NCBI RefSeq assembly: GCF_000686025.1
Contig: NZ_JMLQ01000005.1
Coordinates: 1 to 64,000, forward strand
Reading direction: 5' to 3'
Source of the DNA: Rhodococcus sp. UNC23MFCrub1.1
GTDB lineage: Bacteria; Actinomycetota; Actinomycetes; Mycobacteriales; Mycobacteriaceae
Length of the DNA stretch: 64,000 nucleotides
Of this stretch, positions 36,701 to 45,859 are shown in pieces (position 1 is the stretch's first letter; each line of letters starts with the position of its first letter). Below the pieces are notes generated by a model, which was not told the DNA's origin, did not search any database, and saw nothing but the letters and a program-made list of their open reading frames with translations. The position numbers and the translations under genes are program-made.

Positions 36701-38372
36701 GATCTCGCTCGGGACCGATGGTGCCGCCGAGGCTGGTGACCACCTCTTCCCGGATGGCGTCCAGGGGCGGATTCGTCACCTGGGCGAACAGCTGGGAGAA
36801 GTAGTCGAACAGCATGCGCGGGCGGTTCGAGAGCACGGCGACGGGCGTGTCGGTGCCCATGGACCCGATGGCCTCGGCGCCCGCCTTGGCCATGGGAGCG
36901 ACCAGCATGGTCAGTTCCTCGGTGGTGTACCCGAAGATCTGCTGACGGATCAGCACGCGGTCGTGCGTCATGTGGACGTGCGGGCGCTCGGGCAGGTCGT
37001 CGATCTCGACGAGACCCTCGTCGAGCCACTCCTGGTAGGGGTGCTCGGCGGCGAGCTCGTCCTTGATCTCGTCGTCGCTGACGATGCGGCCCTGCGCGGT
37101 GTCCACCAGGAACATGCGACCGGGCTGCAGGCGGACCTTGCGCACGATCTTCGACGGCTCGATGTCGAGGACGCCGACCTCGGACGCCATGATGACCAGG
37201 CCGTCCTCGGTGACCCAGAGACGGCTCGGACGCAGGCCGTTGCGGTCGAGGACCGCGCCGATGACGGTGCCGTCGGTGAAGCACACCGACGCCGGTCCGT
37301 CCCACGGCTCCATCAGAGTCGAGTGGTACTGGTAGAACGCCCGGCGAGCCGGATCCATCTTGTCGTGGTGCTCCCACGCCTCGGGGATCATCATCAGCAC
37401 GGCGTGCGGCAGGCTGCGACCGCCGAGGTGCAGGAACTCCAGCACCTCGTCGAAACGCGCGGTGTCCGACGCTCCGTGCGTGTTCACCGGGAAGATCTTC
37501 TCGAGCTTCTCCGGGCCCCCGAAGACGTCCGACTCGATGAGGGCCTCGCGGGCACGCATCCAGTTCTCGTTGCCGGTGACGGTGTTGATCTCACCGTTGT
37601 GCGCGACACGGCGGAACGGGTGTGCCAGCGGCCAGGAGGGGAACGTGTTGGTGGAGAAGCGCGAGTGCACCAGACCGAGGGCACTGACGACGCGCTCGTC
37701 CTGCAGATCGAGGTAGAAGCCTCGCAGCTGCGGCGTCGTGAGCATGCCCTTGTAGACGATGGTCGACGGCGACAGCGACGGGAAGTACACGGACTCGCGT
37801 CCAGGACCGTCCTTGCCGGGGCCTTCGAGGCCGAGTTCGTGCTCGACGCGCTTGCGCACGACGAACGCGCGGCGCTCGAGATCGATGCCGGACAGTGCAC
37901 GGTCGGGAGCGGCGACGAACAGCTGGCGGAACGTCGGCATGGCGTCGCGCGCCAGCGCGCCCAGGGAGGCGTCGTCCGTCTCGATGTCGCGCCAGCCGAG
38001 AACCTCGAGGCCCTCCTCGGTCACGACACGCTCGACACCTGCGACAGCCTCGGCGGACGCGGCGCGCGCCTGCGGGAGGAACGCGATACCGGTGGCATAG
38101 GAACCCTCGGGCGGCAGATCGAAGTCGACCACGGCGCGGTAGAACGCGTCGGGGACCTGGATCAGGATGCCGGCACCGTCACCCGTGTTGGGCTCGGCAC
38201 CCGCAGCGCCGCGGTGTTCGAGATTGATCAGCGCCGTGATCGCCTTGTCGACGATGTCGCGGCTCCGTCGGCCGTGCATGTCGACCACGAACGCGACACC
38301 GCAGGAGTCGTGTTCGTTGGCGGGATCGTAGAGGCCGCGCGCTGATGGGTACCGGTGTCCGGGAAGCTGCAT
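33771..38372 (-). CDS. gltB: Glutamate synthase large subunit GltB
   Basis: A 1533-residue NADPH-dependent glutamate synthase alpha subunit, full length for the family. It makes two glutamates from glutamine and 2-oxoglutarate. The N-terminal glutaminase begins after a 23-residue propeptide, leaving Cys24 of [10 protein letters not shown] as nucleophile. The central domain and the FMN synthase domain (about 800-1190) include [17 protein letters not shown] 3Fe-4S cysteine cluster lies in [15 protein letters not shown]. The C-terminal GXGXG beta-helix is at about 1260-1500. It is first gene of gltBD; the control region probably lies in the 410 bases upstream. Ammonia assimilation role. Confidence 0.98.
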   Translation of the reverse strand: MQLPGHRYPSARGLYDPANEHDSCGVAFVVDMHGRRSRDIVDKAITALINLEHRGAAGAEPNTGDGAGILIQVPDAFYRAVVDFDLPPEGSYATGIAFLPQARAASAEAVAGVERVVTEEGLEVLGWRDIETDDASLGALARDAMPTFRQLFVAAPDRALSGIDLERRAFVVRKRVEHELGLEGPGKDGPGRESVYFPSLSPSTIVYKGMLTTPQLRGFYLDLQDERVVSALGLVHSRFSTNTFPSWPLAHPFRRVAHNGEINTVTGNENWMRAREALIESDVFGGPEKLEKIFPVNTHGASDTARFDEVLEFLHLGGRSLPHAVLMMIPEAWEHHDKMDPARRAFYQYHSTLMEPWDGPASVCFTDGTVIGAVLDRNGLRPSRLWVTEDGLVIMASEVGVLDIEPSKIVRKVRLQPGRMFLVDTAQGRIVSDDEIKDELAAEHPYQEWLDEGLVEIDDLPERPHVHMTHDRVLIRQQIFGYTTEELTMLVAPMAKAGAEAIGSMGTDTPVAVLSNRPRMLFDYFSQLFAQVTNPPLDAIREEVVTSLGGTIGPERDLLQPSAEACRQIVLKSPILHNDELAKLVHINDDGTQDGLRSVVVRGLYPVAEGGEGLRRSLEIIRSQVSAAIDGGARIVILSDRESSERLAPIPSLLLTSAVHHHLVREKTRTKVGLIVEAGDAREVHHMATLVGFGAAAVNPYLAFESIEDMIDRDTLQGIDYDSAVKNYIKAAGKGVLKVMSKMGISTLASYTGAQLFQVIGLSQALVDEYFYGVQSPLGGIDLDQIAADVAVRHGVAYLDNKFERAHRELETGGEYQWRREGEYHLFNPDTVFKLQHATRTGQYSVFKEYTRMVDDQSERLASLRGLFRFKTEGRTPIPIDEVESARDIVKRFSTGAMSYGSISAEAHETLAIAMNRLGGRSNSGEGGEDTARFLPDENGDWRRSAIKQVASGRFGVTSNYLTNCTDIQIKMAQGAKPGEGGQLPAHKVYPWVAEVRHSTPGVGLISPPPHHDIYSIEDLAQLIHDLKNANPSARIHVKLVSEVGVGTVAAGVSKAHADVVLISGHDGGTGATPLTSVKHAGAPWELGLAETQQTLLLNGLRDRIVVQVDGQLKTGRDVMVAALLGGEEFGFATAPLVVSGCIMMRVCHLDTCPVGVATQNPLLRKRFAGQPEFVENFFLYIAEEVREYLAEFGFRTLDEAIGQVALLDTTAAKDHWKASKLDLSPILDVAESAFMNQDLYCTGTQDHALDKALDQQLIAQSREALDKGEKVEFSTRITNVNRTVGTMLGHEVTKAYGEDGLPEGTIDITFTGSAGNSFGAFVPKGMTLRLQGDANDFVGKGLSGGRIVVRPSLQANSSFVAENNIIAGNVILFGATEGEALIRGVVGERFAVRNSGAVAVVEGVGDHGCEYMTGGKVVILGETGRNFGAGMSGGVAFVFDPNSTFEDNLNTELVDIEELQGDEFAWLKDAITRHRDETGSEVAERILADWSQQVNHFVKVMPRDYKKVLLAISEAEKNGADVDEAIMEAARG

Positions 38373-38782
38373 GTGTCTTGCCTAACTGACGAGTCGAGCC
38401 AAGATCCGCGAGAGCGCGGCCACGTCCGAGATTCGACGCGAGCCACCGCGGGGCGATGCGAGAGCGGGTTCACCGTTGAACACGCACTCCGATGGGGCTC
38501 CGGCCACTCTCGGACAACGATCCGTTCCGAGGTGGTGACCGAGTGTTTTCGGGCAGGGGCGATCCTTGTGGGTCGACCCCGCAGCTGAACGATAAGTCAG
38601 GAACCGGTCGAATTCACAAATCAGGGCATCCTCATTCGGGCCTGACCTGGTCGTTCCCCCGGCGGTGTGGGTGTGTGCGCGACGTTGCGCGGTACCTCGG
38701 CGTTCGTTCACGAGAATACTCCGGGAGCGCACGAGCTCGACGTCGGAGATCTCACACCGAGACGTACGTCCGATGAAAGACT
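38373..38782. other. Long intergenic region upstream of gltB
   Basis: These 410 bases separate gltB from tRNA-Leu and carry no convincing gene. On the minus strand TTAGGC lies 7 bases before the gltB ATG and could be a -10. No clear GlnR-type site was identified by eye. The region should contain the nitrogen-responsive gltBD promoter. Confidence 0.5.
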
Positions 38783-38815
38783 ACTGGCCGTAGCGATTTC
38801 TCGGCTACGGCCAGT
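38783..38815 (-). terminator. Terminator hairpin after tRNA-Leu
   Basis: ACTGGCCGTAGC (38783-38794) pairs perfectly with GCTACGGCCAGT (38804-38815) with a 9-base loop. It begins one base past the tRNA-Leu 3' end, and TCTTTC follows on the minus strand. Confidence 0.85.
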
Positions 38816-38816
38816 G

Positions 38817-38902
38817 TGGTGGGCGAAGGGGGACTTGAACCCCCACGTCCCGAAGGACACTGGCACCTGAAGCCAGCGCGTCTGCCATTCCGCCACTCGC
38901 CC
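38817..38902 (-). tRNA. tRNA-Leu (CAG)
   Basis: An 86-nt tRNA with a type II long variable arm. The acceptor stem GGGCGAG pairs with TTCGCCC, the anticodon loop is CTTCAGG (anticodon CAG at 38867-38869 on the minus strand), and the T-arm contains GGTTCAAGTCC. The 3' CCA is encoded. It reads the CUG leucine codon, the main Leu codon in this GC-rich genome. Confidence 0.97.
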
Positions 38903-38988
38903 GAGCGACGGGACGAGATTAACACGACCCGTCACTCGGGCAGAAATCCATACCGTCGGTCCGGGTTTCCGGTCCCGAGGCGGGGCCG

Positions 38989-39013
38989 GGAACCGGTTCC
39001 GGGCGTATAGCAT
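38989..39013 (+). promoter_or_regulatory. Palindrome plus -10 before the fhaA operon
   Basis: GGAACCGGTTCC (38989-39000) is a perfect 12-base palindrome placed just before a -10-like TATAGCAT (39006-39013). It occupies the position of a -35 element for the fhaA-pknB operon. The leader to the fhaA GTG would be about 160 nt. Confidence 0.4.
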
Positions 39014-39123
39014 GGATCGGTAGTCGCACGACGGAAGGACACGCGAGGCCGCACGGCCTGCGCGGACGTCGGCGGCGTGGACGCCTCGGGGACGGTTCCA
39101 GCATCATGAGTCTCCGACGCACG

Positions 39124-39154
39124 GACGCAGTACCGATGTGAGACGCAGTACCGA
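39124..39154 (+). repeat. Short direct repeat in the fhaA leader
   Basis: GACGCAGTACCGA occurs at 39124-39136 and 39142-39154, 18 bases apart, within the predicted 5' leader of fhaA and 23 bases before the start codon. Confidence 0.55.
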
Positions 39155-39177
39155 CGAAGACGGAGAAGGAGGGTGTC

Positions 39178-40827
39178 GTGGGAGTGGTTCAGCGATTCGA
39201 GAGAAAGCTGCAGAGTGCTGTCGGTGACGCCTTCGCTCGCGTCTTCGGTGGCGGTGTGGTGCCGCAGGAGGTCGAGGCGGCCCTCCAGCAGGAGGCCACC
39301 ATGTCGGTCCGCACGCTGGACGGCGGACATCTGCTGGCACCCAACGCCTACGTCATCACCATCAGCCCGTCGGATCACGACAGGCTCGCGTCCGACCACG
39401 ACCTCACCACTCGCGCCTTCTCACGCCATCTCCAGGACTTCATCACCGACCAGGGATGGCAGACGTACGGGCGCGTGGTGGTCCGCTTCGAACCGTCCAC
39501 CACACTGCACACGGGACAGTTCCGCGCGTCGGGAACAGTCGATCCCGACGCGTCACCCCAGCAGAGCGCTCCACCTCACCAGTCCACTGCACAAGACCGA
39601 CCGTCGTCGACATCAGGAGCCGGCCCCATGACCCAGAACTCAGGGACTCAGAACCAGGGCGACGAGCCCGACCGCGACAACGATCGGCCCGCATCGGGCG
39701 TCGCCGCCCGTGCCCCCCGCAACGGCAGCGCGTACCCGTCCGAGGCGTACGACCCCGAGGCGTCGGGCCGCGTCGACCCGGCGGCGGAGAATCGGGTGCG
39801 CCCGCCCCGCGCGTACGGCGACTCCGAGCAGGACGCCCGCGGCTACGGCCGCCCGCCCGCCGGTCAGGAGCAGGGCGGATACGGACGCGCACCGTACGGA
39901 CAGGGTCACGATCAGCAGGGCTACGGCCAGGCCGGGTACGACCAGCAGGGGTACGGCCAGGCCGGGTACGACCAGCAGGGTCACGAGCAGGGCGGCTACG
40001 ACCAGGGTTACGGACGCCAGCCGCAGAACCGCGCCCCCTACGACTCGCGTGCCTACGGCCAGCAGCCTCCCGCTCAGCAGCCGTACGACCGCCAGGCCTA
40101 CGGACAGCCGGCGGCGGATCCGCGCGGTCACGGCCGTCCTCAGTACGACCAGGGTGGACCCGATCCCCGCGCCTACGGCCAGCAGGGCTACGACCAGGGC
40201 GGGTACGACCAGCGCGGCTACGACCAGGGCGGCTATGACCAGCGCGGTTACGACCAGGGTGGTTACGACCAGCGCGGGTACGACCAGGGCGGGTACGACC
40301 AGCGCGGCTACGACCAGGGCGGCTACGACCGATCGGGCTACGACCAGCACGGTCAGGACCAGCACGGTCAGGACCGTCAGCAGGCGTACGGCGACTACGA
40401 CCAGCGCGGTTACGCCGACGGTGGCCAGGCCGCACAGCCGCGGGCGTACGGCGCTGCGGCGGCGTACGACCAGCCGGCCACACAGGGCTACCAGCAGGTC
40501 GCGGACGGGGACGACTACGACCGCCCGGCCGCGTCTCGCGGGCTCGCCGCCACCCTGCAGCTCGAGGACGGCAGCGGCCGTCACTACCAGTTGCGCGAGG
40601 GCGGCAACGTCGTCGGTCGCGGCCAGGAGGCCCAGTTCCGGCTCCCCGACACCGGCGTCTCGCGTCGGCACTTCGAGATCCGCTGGGACGGCCGGGTGGC
40701 CATGCTGTCCGACCTGGGTTCCACCAACGGCACGACCGTGAACGGTGCACCGGTCCAGGACTGGCAGCTGGCCGACGGCGACATCGTCCGCGCCGGACAT
40801 TCGGAGATCCTCGTCCGCATCGTCTGA
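39178..40827 (+). CDS. fhaA: FHA-domain protein FhaA
   Basis: A 549-residue protein. The N-terminal DUF3662 domain covers about residues 1-115 (VQRFERKLQSAVGDAFARVFGGGVVPQEVEAALQ). A long disordered Gly/Tyr/Gln/Asp-rich linker (about 190-450) contains perfect GYDQGGYDQR-type tandem decapeptides near 337-390. A C-terminal FHA domain lies at about 460-549 (GGNVVGRGQEAQFRLPDTGVSRRHFEI, SDLGSTNGTTVNG). FhaA binds phosphothreonine partners such as the MviN pseudokinase region in mycobacteria and controls peptidoglycan precursor export. GTG 39178 has GAAGGAGGG before it. It heads the kinase/wall operon. The linker is much more repetitive than usual. Confidence 0.95.
   Translation: MGVVQRFERKLQSAVGDAFARVFGGGVVPQEVEAALQQEATMSVRTLDGGHLLAPNAYVITISPSDHDRLASDHDLTTRAFSRHLQDFITDQGWQTYGRVVVRFEPSTTLHTGQFRASGTVDPDASPQQSAPPHQSTAQDRPSSTSGAGPMTQNSGTQNQGDEPDRDNDRPASGVAARAPRNGSAYPSEAYDPEASGRVDPAAENRVRPPRAYGDSEQDARGYGRPPAGQEQGGYGRAPYGQGHDQQGYGQAGYDQQGYGQAGYDQQGHEQGGYDQGYGRQPQNRAPYDSRAYGQQPPAQQPYDRQAYGQPAADPRGHGRPQYDQGGPDPRAYGQQGYDQGGYDQRGYDQGGYDQRGYDQGGYDQRGYDQGGYDQRGYDQGGYDRSGYDQHGQDQHGQDRQQAYGDYDQRGYADGGQAAQPRAYGAAAAYDQPATQGYQQVADGDDYDRPAASRGLAATLQLEDGSGRHYQLREGGNVVGRGQEAQFRLPDTGVSRRHFEIRWDGRVAMLSDLGSTNGTTVNGAPVQDWQLADGDIVRAGHSEILVRIV
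40186..40345 (+). repeat. 30-bp coding repeats in fhaA (GYDQ decapeptides)
   Basis: About five 30-base units encode alternating GGYDQ and RGYDQ pentapeptides. Sequence differences are mainly at third codon positions, so the peptide is under selection although the DNA is repetitive. Confidence 0.9.
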
Positions 40828-40883
40828 CACGACCGGACCGGCGACGGGTGCGGCGGCCGACACCGGCCGTCGGCGCCTGCCCT

Positions 40884-40889
40884 TATGAT
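40884..40889 (+). promoter_or_regulatory. Possible internal -10 before fhaB
   Basis: TATGAT lies in the 138-base space between fhaA and fhaB, about 77 bases before the fhaB GTG, and could start a second transcript of the operon. Confidence 0.35.
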
Positions 40890-40965
40890 GCTCCGAGACG
40901 GGACGTCCCCGGGCGACCGAGAAAGCCGTGACCCGGCTTCTGGTGACACGAGGAGGTGACACGCT

Positions 40966-41427
40966 GTGCAGGGATTGATTCTGCAGCTCACTCGAGCTGG
41001 CTTCCTCCTGATCCTGTGGTTGTTCGTCTGGGCAGTGCTGCGCACCCTGCGGTCGGACATCTATGCGGCCTCCGGGCTGCGCGTGGCACCGCGCTCGCGC
41101 ACGTCACCGGTGTCGCTGCAGGGCCGCAAGGCGAAGGTGGCCAAGCAGCTGGTGGTCACGCAGGGTTCGCTGGCCGGTACCCGCATCACGCTCGGGTCGC
41201 AGCCGGTCCTCATGGGTCGGGCGGACGACTCGACGTTGGTCCTCACCGACGACTACGCGTCCACGCGCCACGCACGGCTGTCTCCTCGCGGGGGTGACTG
41301 GTACGTCGAGGATCTCGGTTCGACCAACGGCACCTACCTCGACCGGGCCAAGGTCACGACGGCGGTGCGCGTCCCGCTGGGCACGCCCGTCCGCGTCGGC
41401 AAGACCGTGATCGAGCTGCGCCCGTGA
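40966..41427 (+). CDS. fhaB: FHA-domain membrane protein FhaB (FipA-like)
   Basis: A 153-residue protein. One N-terminal membrane helix (about 8-27, AGFLLILWLFVWAVLRTL) leads to a cytosolic FHA domain at about 70-150 (VLMGRADDSTLVLTDDYASTRHARL, EDLGSTNGTYLD). The Thr-rich stretch before the domain (around VTQGSLAGT) is a phosphorylation site region for PknA/B in mycobacterial FipA. FhaB links FtsZ/FtsQ or wall proteins to kinases. GTG 40966 has a strong AGGAGGTGA at 40951-40959. Its stop overlaps the pstP start by 4 bases. Confidence 0.95.
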   Translation: MQGLILQLTRAGFLLILWLFVWAVLRTLRSDIYAASGLRVAPRSRTSPVSLQGRKAKVAKQLVVTQGSLAGTRITLGSQPVLMGRADDSTLVLTDDYASTRHARLSPRGGDWYVEDLGSTNGTYLDRAKVTTAVRVPLGTPVRVGKTVIELRP

Positions 41428-42884
41428 CACTGGTTCTCCGCTACGCCGCGCGCAGCGATCGCGGTCTCGTGCGATCCAACAACGAGGACTCGGTCTACGC
41501 CGGTGCGCGCCTGCTCGCTCTCGCCGACGGCATGGGAGGGCACGCCGCCGGTGAGGTCGCGTCCCAGCTCATGATCGCGGCGCTCGCCCACCTCGACGAC
41601 GACGAGCCGGGAGACGATCTCCTGGGCAAGCTCGAACGGGCGACGCGCGAGGGCAACTCCACCATCGCCGAGCAGGTCGAGGAGGATCCCGAGCTCGACG
41701 GCATGGGCACGACCCTGACGGCGATCCTGTTCGGCGGCAGAAAGATCGGGCTCGTCCACATCGGCGACTCGCGTGCCTACCTGCTGCGCGACGACGAGCT
41801 GACGCAGATCACGCGAGACGACACGTTCGTCCAGTCCCTGGTCGACGAGGGCCGGATCACGGCCGAGCAGGCGCACTCGCACCCGCAGCGGTCGCTCATC
41901 ATGCGCGCGCTCACCGGTAACGAGATCGAGCCGACGCTCACGGTGCGTGAGGCCCGCGCCGGGGATCGGTATCTCCTGTGCTCGGACGGCCTGTCCGACG
42001 TCGTCAGCAGCGAGACCATCGCCGACACGCTCCGCGAGGGCGAGAACGACGAGTGCGCCGATCGGCTCATCGAGCTGGCGCTGCGCAGCGGTGGCCCCGA
42101 CAACGTCACCGTCGTCGTCGCCGACGTCATCGATCTGGACTACGGCCAGTCGCACCCCATTCTCGCCGGAGCCGCGTCGATGTCCGACGAGGAGGACGCG
42201 CCGCCGCCGAACACGGCAGCCGGCCGCGCCGCCGCCATGCGGCCGCCCCGCACCACCCCGAAACGTGTCGTGACACCACCGCCCGTGCCGGAGAAGAAGT
42301 CGCACAAGCTCCGGTGGTCACTCGCCGGCCTCGGCGTGGTCGCCCTTCTCGTCGTCGGTCTCGTCGTGGGATGGCAACTGCTGCAACGTAACTACTACGT
42401 CGGAACCGACGACGGTCGCGTGGTGGTGATGCGCGGTGTCTCCGGTTCGGTGCTCGGCTTCTCGCTGCAGGAGGTCGATCTGGTCGGCTGCGTACGCGAC
42501 GGGGCCACGGCCACCGAGGACGCGACGGTCGAGCTGCGCGCTCCCGGCGACGCCGACTGCACGATCCTGGGTGTCGACGATCTCCAGCCCTCGGCACGCG
42601 AACAGGTGCGCTCGGGTCTGCCGTCGGGCACCCTCGACGACGCGCGCACCCAGGTGGCGCGGCTTGCGTCCGGTGACCTGCTGCCCCCGTGCACGCCGCC
42701 GGCGAGCGCCACCACCACGCCGAGCGCCACTCCCGAGGCCACGCCTGCTCCCACGGCCGCACCGCCCGCTCCGGACCCGGCGGTGCCCGTCGATCCGGCG
42801 GCTCCCGTGACCACCACGATCGAGCCCACCCCGGCACCGACGCCGACACTGGTGGCGGGCCAGACCTGCAGGACGGGTTCGTGA
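41424..42884 (+). CDS. pstP: Ser/Thr phosphatase PstP (PP2C)
   Basis: A 486-residue membrane PP2C phosphatase. Catalytic domain at about 1-240 with metal-binding motifs SDRGLVRSNNEDS, ALADGMGGHAAGE, GDSRAYLL and GGPDNVTVVVAD. A Pro-rich juxtamembrane stretch (about 255-290) and one helix (about 295-315, AGLGVVALLVVGLVVGW) follow. The extracellular domain (about 318-430) ends in a Thr/Pro/Ala-rich tail with two Cys. It removes phosphates from PknA, PknB and their targets, including the wall machinery. GTG 41424 overlaps fhaB; the stop overlaps the rodA ATG by one base (TGATG). Confidence 0.96.
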   Translation: MTLVLRYAARSDRGLVRSNNEDSVYAGARLLALADGMGGHAAGEVASQLMIAALAHLDDDEPGDDLLGKLERATREGNSTIAEQVEEDPELDGMGTTLTAILFGGRKIGLVHIGDSRAYLLRDDELTQITRDDTFVQSLVDEGRITAEQAHSHPQRSLIMRALTGNEIEPTLTVREARAGDRYLLCSDGLSDVVSSETIADTLREGENDECADRLIELALRSGGPDNVTVVVADVIDLDYGQSHPILAGAASMSDEEDAPPPNTAAGRAAAMRPPRTTPKRVVTPPPVPEKKSHKLRWSLAGLGVVALLVVGLVVGWQLLQRNYYVGTDDGRVVVMRGVSGSVLGFSLQEVDLVGCVRDGATATEDATVELRAPGDADCTILGVDDLQPSAREQVRSGLPSGTLDDARTQVARLASGDLLPPCTPPASATTTPSATPEATPAPTAAPPAPDPAVPVDPAAPVTTTIEPTPAPTPTLVAGQTCRTGS

Positions 42885-44368
42885 TGTCCGCTCCCAACCT
42901 GCCGACCCCGAACCGGCCCACCCCCAGCCAGTCGTCCGCCTCGTTCCCCAGCCCGCCCGGTGGGTTCGCCCCCGCCCCGCCGCAGTCGACGAGACGCGGT
43001 GTCGAGGGGGCACTGCTCGGCGCGGCCGCGGTCATCACCACGGTGTCGCTGGTGCTCGTCGAGGCGAGCCAGGAGCAGGCCATCACCTGGGACCTGGCGA
43101 AGTACGGCCTCGCCTACCTCGCGATGTTCGCGGTCGCCCACGCCGCGGTCCGTCGTTTCGCCACCCACGCGGATCCGCTGCTGCTCCCGGTCGTCGCCAT
43201 GCTGAACGGGCTCGGACTGGTGCTCATCCACCGGCTCGACCTCGCGGCGCAGCAGTCGGCGGTGTACCTCGGCATCGAGGAGCCGTCGGCCGACGCCACG
43301 CAGCAGGTGCTGTGGACGGCCCTGGGCATCGCCGGGTTCATCGCTGTCCTCGTGCTGGTCCGCGACTACCGCACCCTCGCGCGGTACGGCTACACCCTGG
43401 GCCTCGGCGGTCTGGTGTTCCTGGCCCTGCCGGCGGTCCTGCCCTCCTCGTTGTCCGAGGTCAACGGCTCGAAGATCTGGATCCGGTTGCCCGGCTTCAG
43501 CATCCAACCCGGTGAGTTCTCGAAGATCCTGCTGCTCATCTTCTTCGCCTCGGTGCTCGTGGCAAAGCGCGAGCTCTTCACCACCGCGGGCAAGCACGTG
43601 CTCGGCATGGACTTCCCGCGCGCCCGCGATCTCGGCCCCATCGTCGTCGCGTGGATCGTGTCCATCGGCGTCCTGGTGTTCGAGAAGGATCTCGGCACGT
43701 CGCTGCTGATCTACTGCACGGTCCTGGTGATGATCTACGTCGCCACCGAGCGCGTCGGCTGGATCGTCGTGGGTGTGGCGCTGCTCCTGCTCGGCTTCCT
43801 GCTCGCGTACCAGTTCTTCGGGCACGTGAAGATCCGCACCGACACGTGGCTGGATCCGTTCGCGGACTACAACGACACCGGCTATCAGATCTCGCAGTCG
43901 CTCTTCGGTCTGGCGACCGGCGGCATGGGCGGTACCGGGCTCGGCAGTGGCCGGCCGTCGCAGGTGCCGTTCGCGAGCACCGACTTCATCATCGCGACCA
44001 TCGGCGAGGAGCTCGGCCTCATTGGCCTGGCAGCCGTGTTGATGCTCTATCTGGTCTTCGTGCTGCGCGGGCTGCGCACCGCCCTCGCTGTGCGCGACAG
44101 CTTCGGCAAGCTGCTCGCCGCCGGACTGTCCGTCACCATCGCGGTGCAGCTGTTCGTCGTCGTCGGCGGCGTCACCAAGCTCATCCCGCTCACCGGTCTC
44201 ACCACACCGTTCATGTCCTACGGAGGATCCTCGCTGCTCGCGAACTACGCTCTGGTCGCCCTGCTCATCAAGATCTCGGACGCCGCACGGGCGCCCGTCG
44301 TGCCGCAGAAACGCGGACCGGCGGCTCCGATCGGTGACGCTCCCACCGAGGTGGTGAAGCGACCGTGA
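42884..44368 (+). CDS. rodA: RodA/FtsW-type peptidoglycan glycosyltransferase
   Basis: A 494-residue SEDS protein. A Pro-rich cytosolic N-terminus (1-50) precedes about 12 helices. Family motifs: NGSKIWIRLPGFSIQPGEFSKI (about 188-212, with essential Trp/Glu region), FEKDLGTSLLIY with the catalytic Asp, and the C-terminal TTPFMSYGGSSLLANY. It polymerises glycan strands together with PbpA, encoded next. The start ATG 42884 shares a base with the pstP stop; the stop overlaps pbpA by 4 bases. Confidence 0.96.
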   Translation: MSAPNLPTPNRPTPSQSSASFPSPPGGFAPAPPQSTRRGVEGALLGAAAVITTVSLVLVEASQEQAITWDLAKYGLAYLAMFAVAHAAVRRFATHADPLLLPVVAMLNGLGLVLIHRLDLAAQQSAVYLGIEEPSADATQQVLWTALGIAGFIAVLVLVRDYRTLARYGYTLGLGGLVFLALPAVLPSSLSEVNGSKIWIRLPGFSIQPGEFSKILLLIFFASVLVAKRELFTTAGKHVLGMDFPRARDLGPIVVAWIVSIGVLVFEKDLGTSLLIYCTVLVMIYVATERVGWIVVGVALLLLGFLLAYQFFGHVKIRTDTWLDPFADYNDTGYQISQSLFGLATGGMGGTGLGSGRPSQVPFASTDFIIATIGEELGLIGLAAVLMLYLVFVLRGLRTALAVRDSFGKLLAAGLSVTIAVQLFVVVGGVTKLIPLTGLTTPFMSYGGSSLLANYALVALLIKISDAARAPVVPQKRGPAAPIGDAPTEVVKRP

Positions 44369-45852
44369 ACACACCTCTGCGCAGAGTCGCCATCGGCGTC
44401 ATGGCGATGATCGTCGTCCTGCTCGCGAACGCGACGTACGTCCAGGTCATCAAGGCGGACGACCTCCGAACGGATCCGCGGAACTCGCGGGTGCTGCTCG
44501 ACGAGTACGCACGCCAGCGTGGGCAGATCTCGAGCGGCGGCCAGGTGCTCGCGGCCTCCGTCGCGACCGACGATCGCTACAAGTACCTGCGGACGTACCC
44601 CGCCAACCCCGCGGCACCGTCCAGCCCGGCCGCCAACGCACCGGTCACCGGCTTCTACTCGATGCTGTACTCGAGCACCGCTCTCGAACGGTCCGAGGAC
44701 GCAGTGTTGAACGGCTCGGACAACCGACTGTTCGGCAAGCGGTTCTTCGACCTGCTCTCCGGTCGCGACCCCCGCGGCGGCAACGTCGTCACCACGATCG
44801 ATCCGGTGATGCAGCAGGTCGCCTACGACCAGTTGACGTCGAAGGGCTACACCGGCTCCGTCGTGGCCATCGAGCCGTCCACCGGCAAGATCCTGACGAT
44901 GGTGAGCACGCCGAGCTACGACCCCAACGAGCTCGCGACGCACGACGGCGAGACGTCGACGCAGGCGTGGGAGCGACTGAGCAGCGATCCGGGCGAGCCC
45001 CTGGTCAACCGCGCGGTCTCCCAGACCTACCCGCCCGGTTCGACGTTCAAGGTGGTCGTCACCGCGGCCGCGCTGGCGGCCGGCTCCACCCCGGACACCC
45101 AGCTCACGGCGGCGCCGACCATCACGCTGCCCGACACGTCGACGACGCTCGAGAACTACAACGGCTCCACGTGCGGCGGCGGCGCCACCGCGTCGTTGCG
45201 CGAGGCGTTCGCGCGCTCGTGCAACACCGCCTTCGTGGAACTCGGTATCGACGCCGGCACCCAGAACGTCAAGGACGCCGCGTCCGCGTTCGGCATCGGC
45301 GAGGCGAACCAGGCCGTGCCGATCCCGGTCGCCGACAGCACCGTCGGGGAGATCCCGGACGACGCCGCCCTCGGTCAGAGCAGCATCGGCCAGCGCGACG
45401 TCGCACTGACACCGCTGCAGAACGCCGAGATCGCGGCCACCATCGCGAACGGTGGCGTGCGCATGGCGCCGCACATGGTGGCCCAGCTGCAGGGTCCGGA
45501 TCTGTCGACCCTCGACACCACCGAGCCCACGTCACTGGGCCAGTCGATCTCTCCCGAGGTCGCGTCCACGCTCACCGATCTGATGGTCGGCTCGGAGAAC
45601 AACTCCGGCGGCGAGGGCAAGATCGCGGGGGTGCAGATCGCATCCAAGACCGGCACCGCCGAGCACGGCAGCGATCCGCGCAACACCCCTCCGCACGCCT
45701 GGTACATCGCGTTCGCGCCGGCACAGGACCCGAAGATCGCCATCGCGGTCATCGTCGAGAACGGTGGTGACCGCGCACTCGCCGCCACCGGTGGGTCCGT
45801 CGCGGCACCAGTGGCGAGAGCAGTGCTCGGCGCCGGATTGCAGGGGAGGTGA
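44365..45852 (+). CDS. pbpA: Class B penicillin-binding protein PbpA
   Basis: A 495-residue transpeptidase with an N-terminal membrane anchor (about 8-30), a dimerisation domain and a penicillin-binding domain (about 155-490). Catalytic motifs: S-x-x-K in [10 protein letters not shown] (about residue 225), S-x-N in RSCNTAF, and K-T-G in [10 protein letters not shown] (about 430). It cross-links peptidoglycan with RodA at sites of growth and is regulated by PknB phosphorylation in mycobacteria. The GTG at 44365 overlaps rodA by 4 bases. Confidence 0.96.
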   Translation: MNTPLRRVAIGVMAMIVVLLANATYVQVIKADDLRTDPRNSRVLLDEYARQRGQISSGGQVLAASVATDDRYKYLRTYPANPAAPSSPAANAPVTGFYSMLYSSTALERSEDAVLNGSDNRLFGKRFFDLLSGRDPRGGNVVTTIDPVMQQVAYDQLTSKGYTGSVVAIEPSTGKILTMVSTPSYDPNELATHDGETSTQAWERLSSDPGEPLVNRAVSQTYPPGSTFKVVVTAAALAAGSTPDTQLTAAPTITLPDTSTTLENYNGSTCGGGATASLREAFARSCNTAFVELGIDAGTQNVKDAASAFGIGEANQAVPIPVADSTVGEIPDDAALGQSSIGQRDVALTPLQNAEIAATIANGGVRMAPHMVAQLQGPDLSTLDTTEPTSLGQSISPEVASTLTDLMVGSENNSGGEGKIAGVQIASKTGTAEHGSDPRNTPPHAWYIAFAPAQDPKIAIAVIVENGGDRALAATGGSVAAPVARAVLGAGLQGR

Positions 45853-45859
45853 GCCCCGC

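Noticed and set aside
33405-38345. Very long plus-strand open frames opposite gltBD
   Set aside because: They mirror gltD and gltB, which have full domain content; the antisense frames are due to high GC third positions.
38708-39013. Small open frame overlapping tRNA-Leu
   Set aside because: It covers the tRNA and its terminator and shows no coding features.
40186-40345. CRISPR array
   Set aside because: The repeats have no unique spacers and read through as the GYDQ linker of FhaA.
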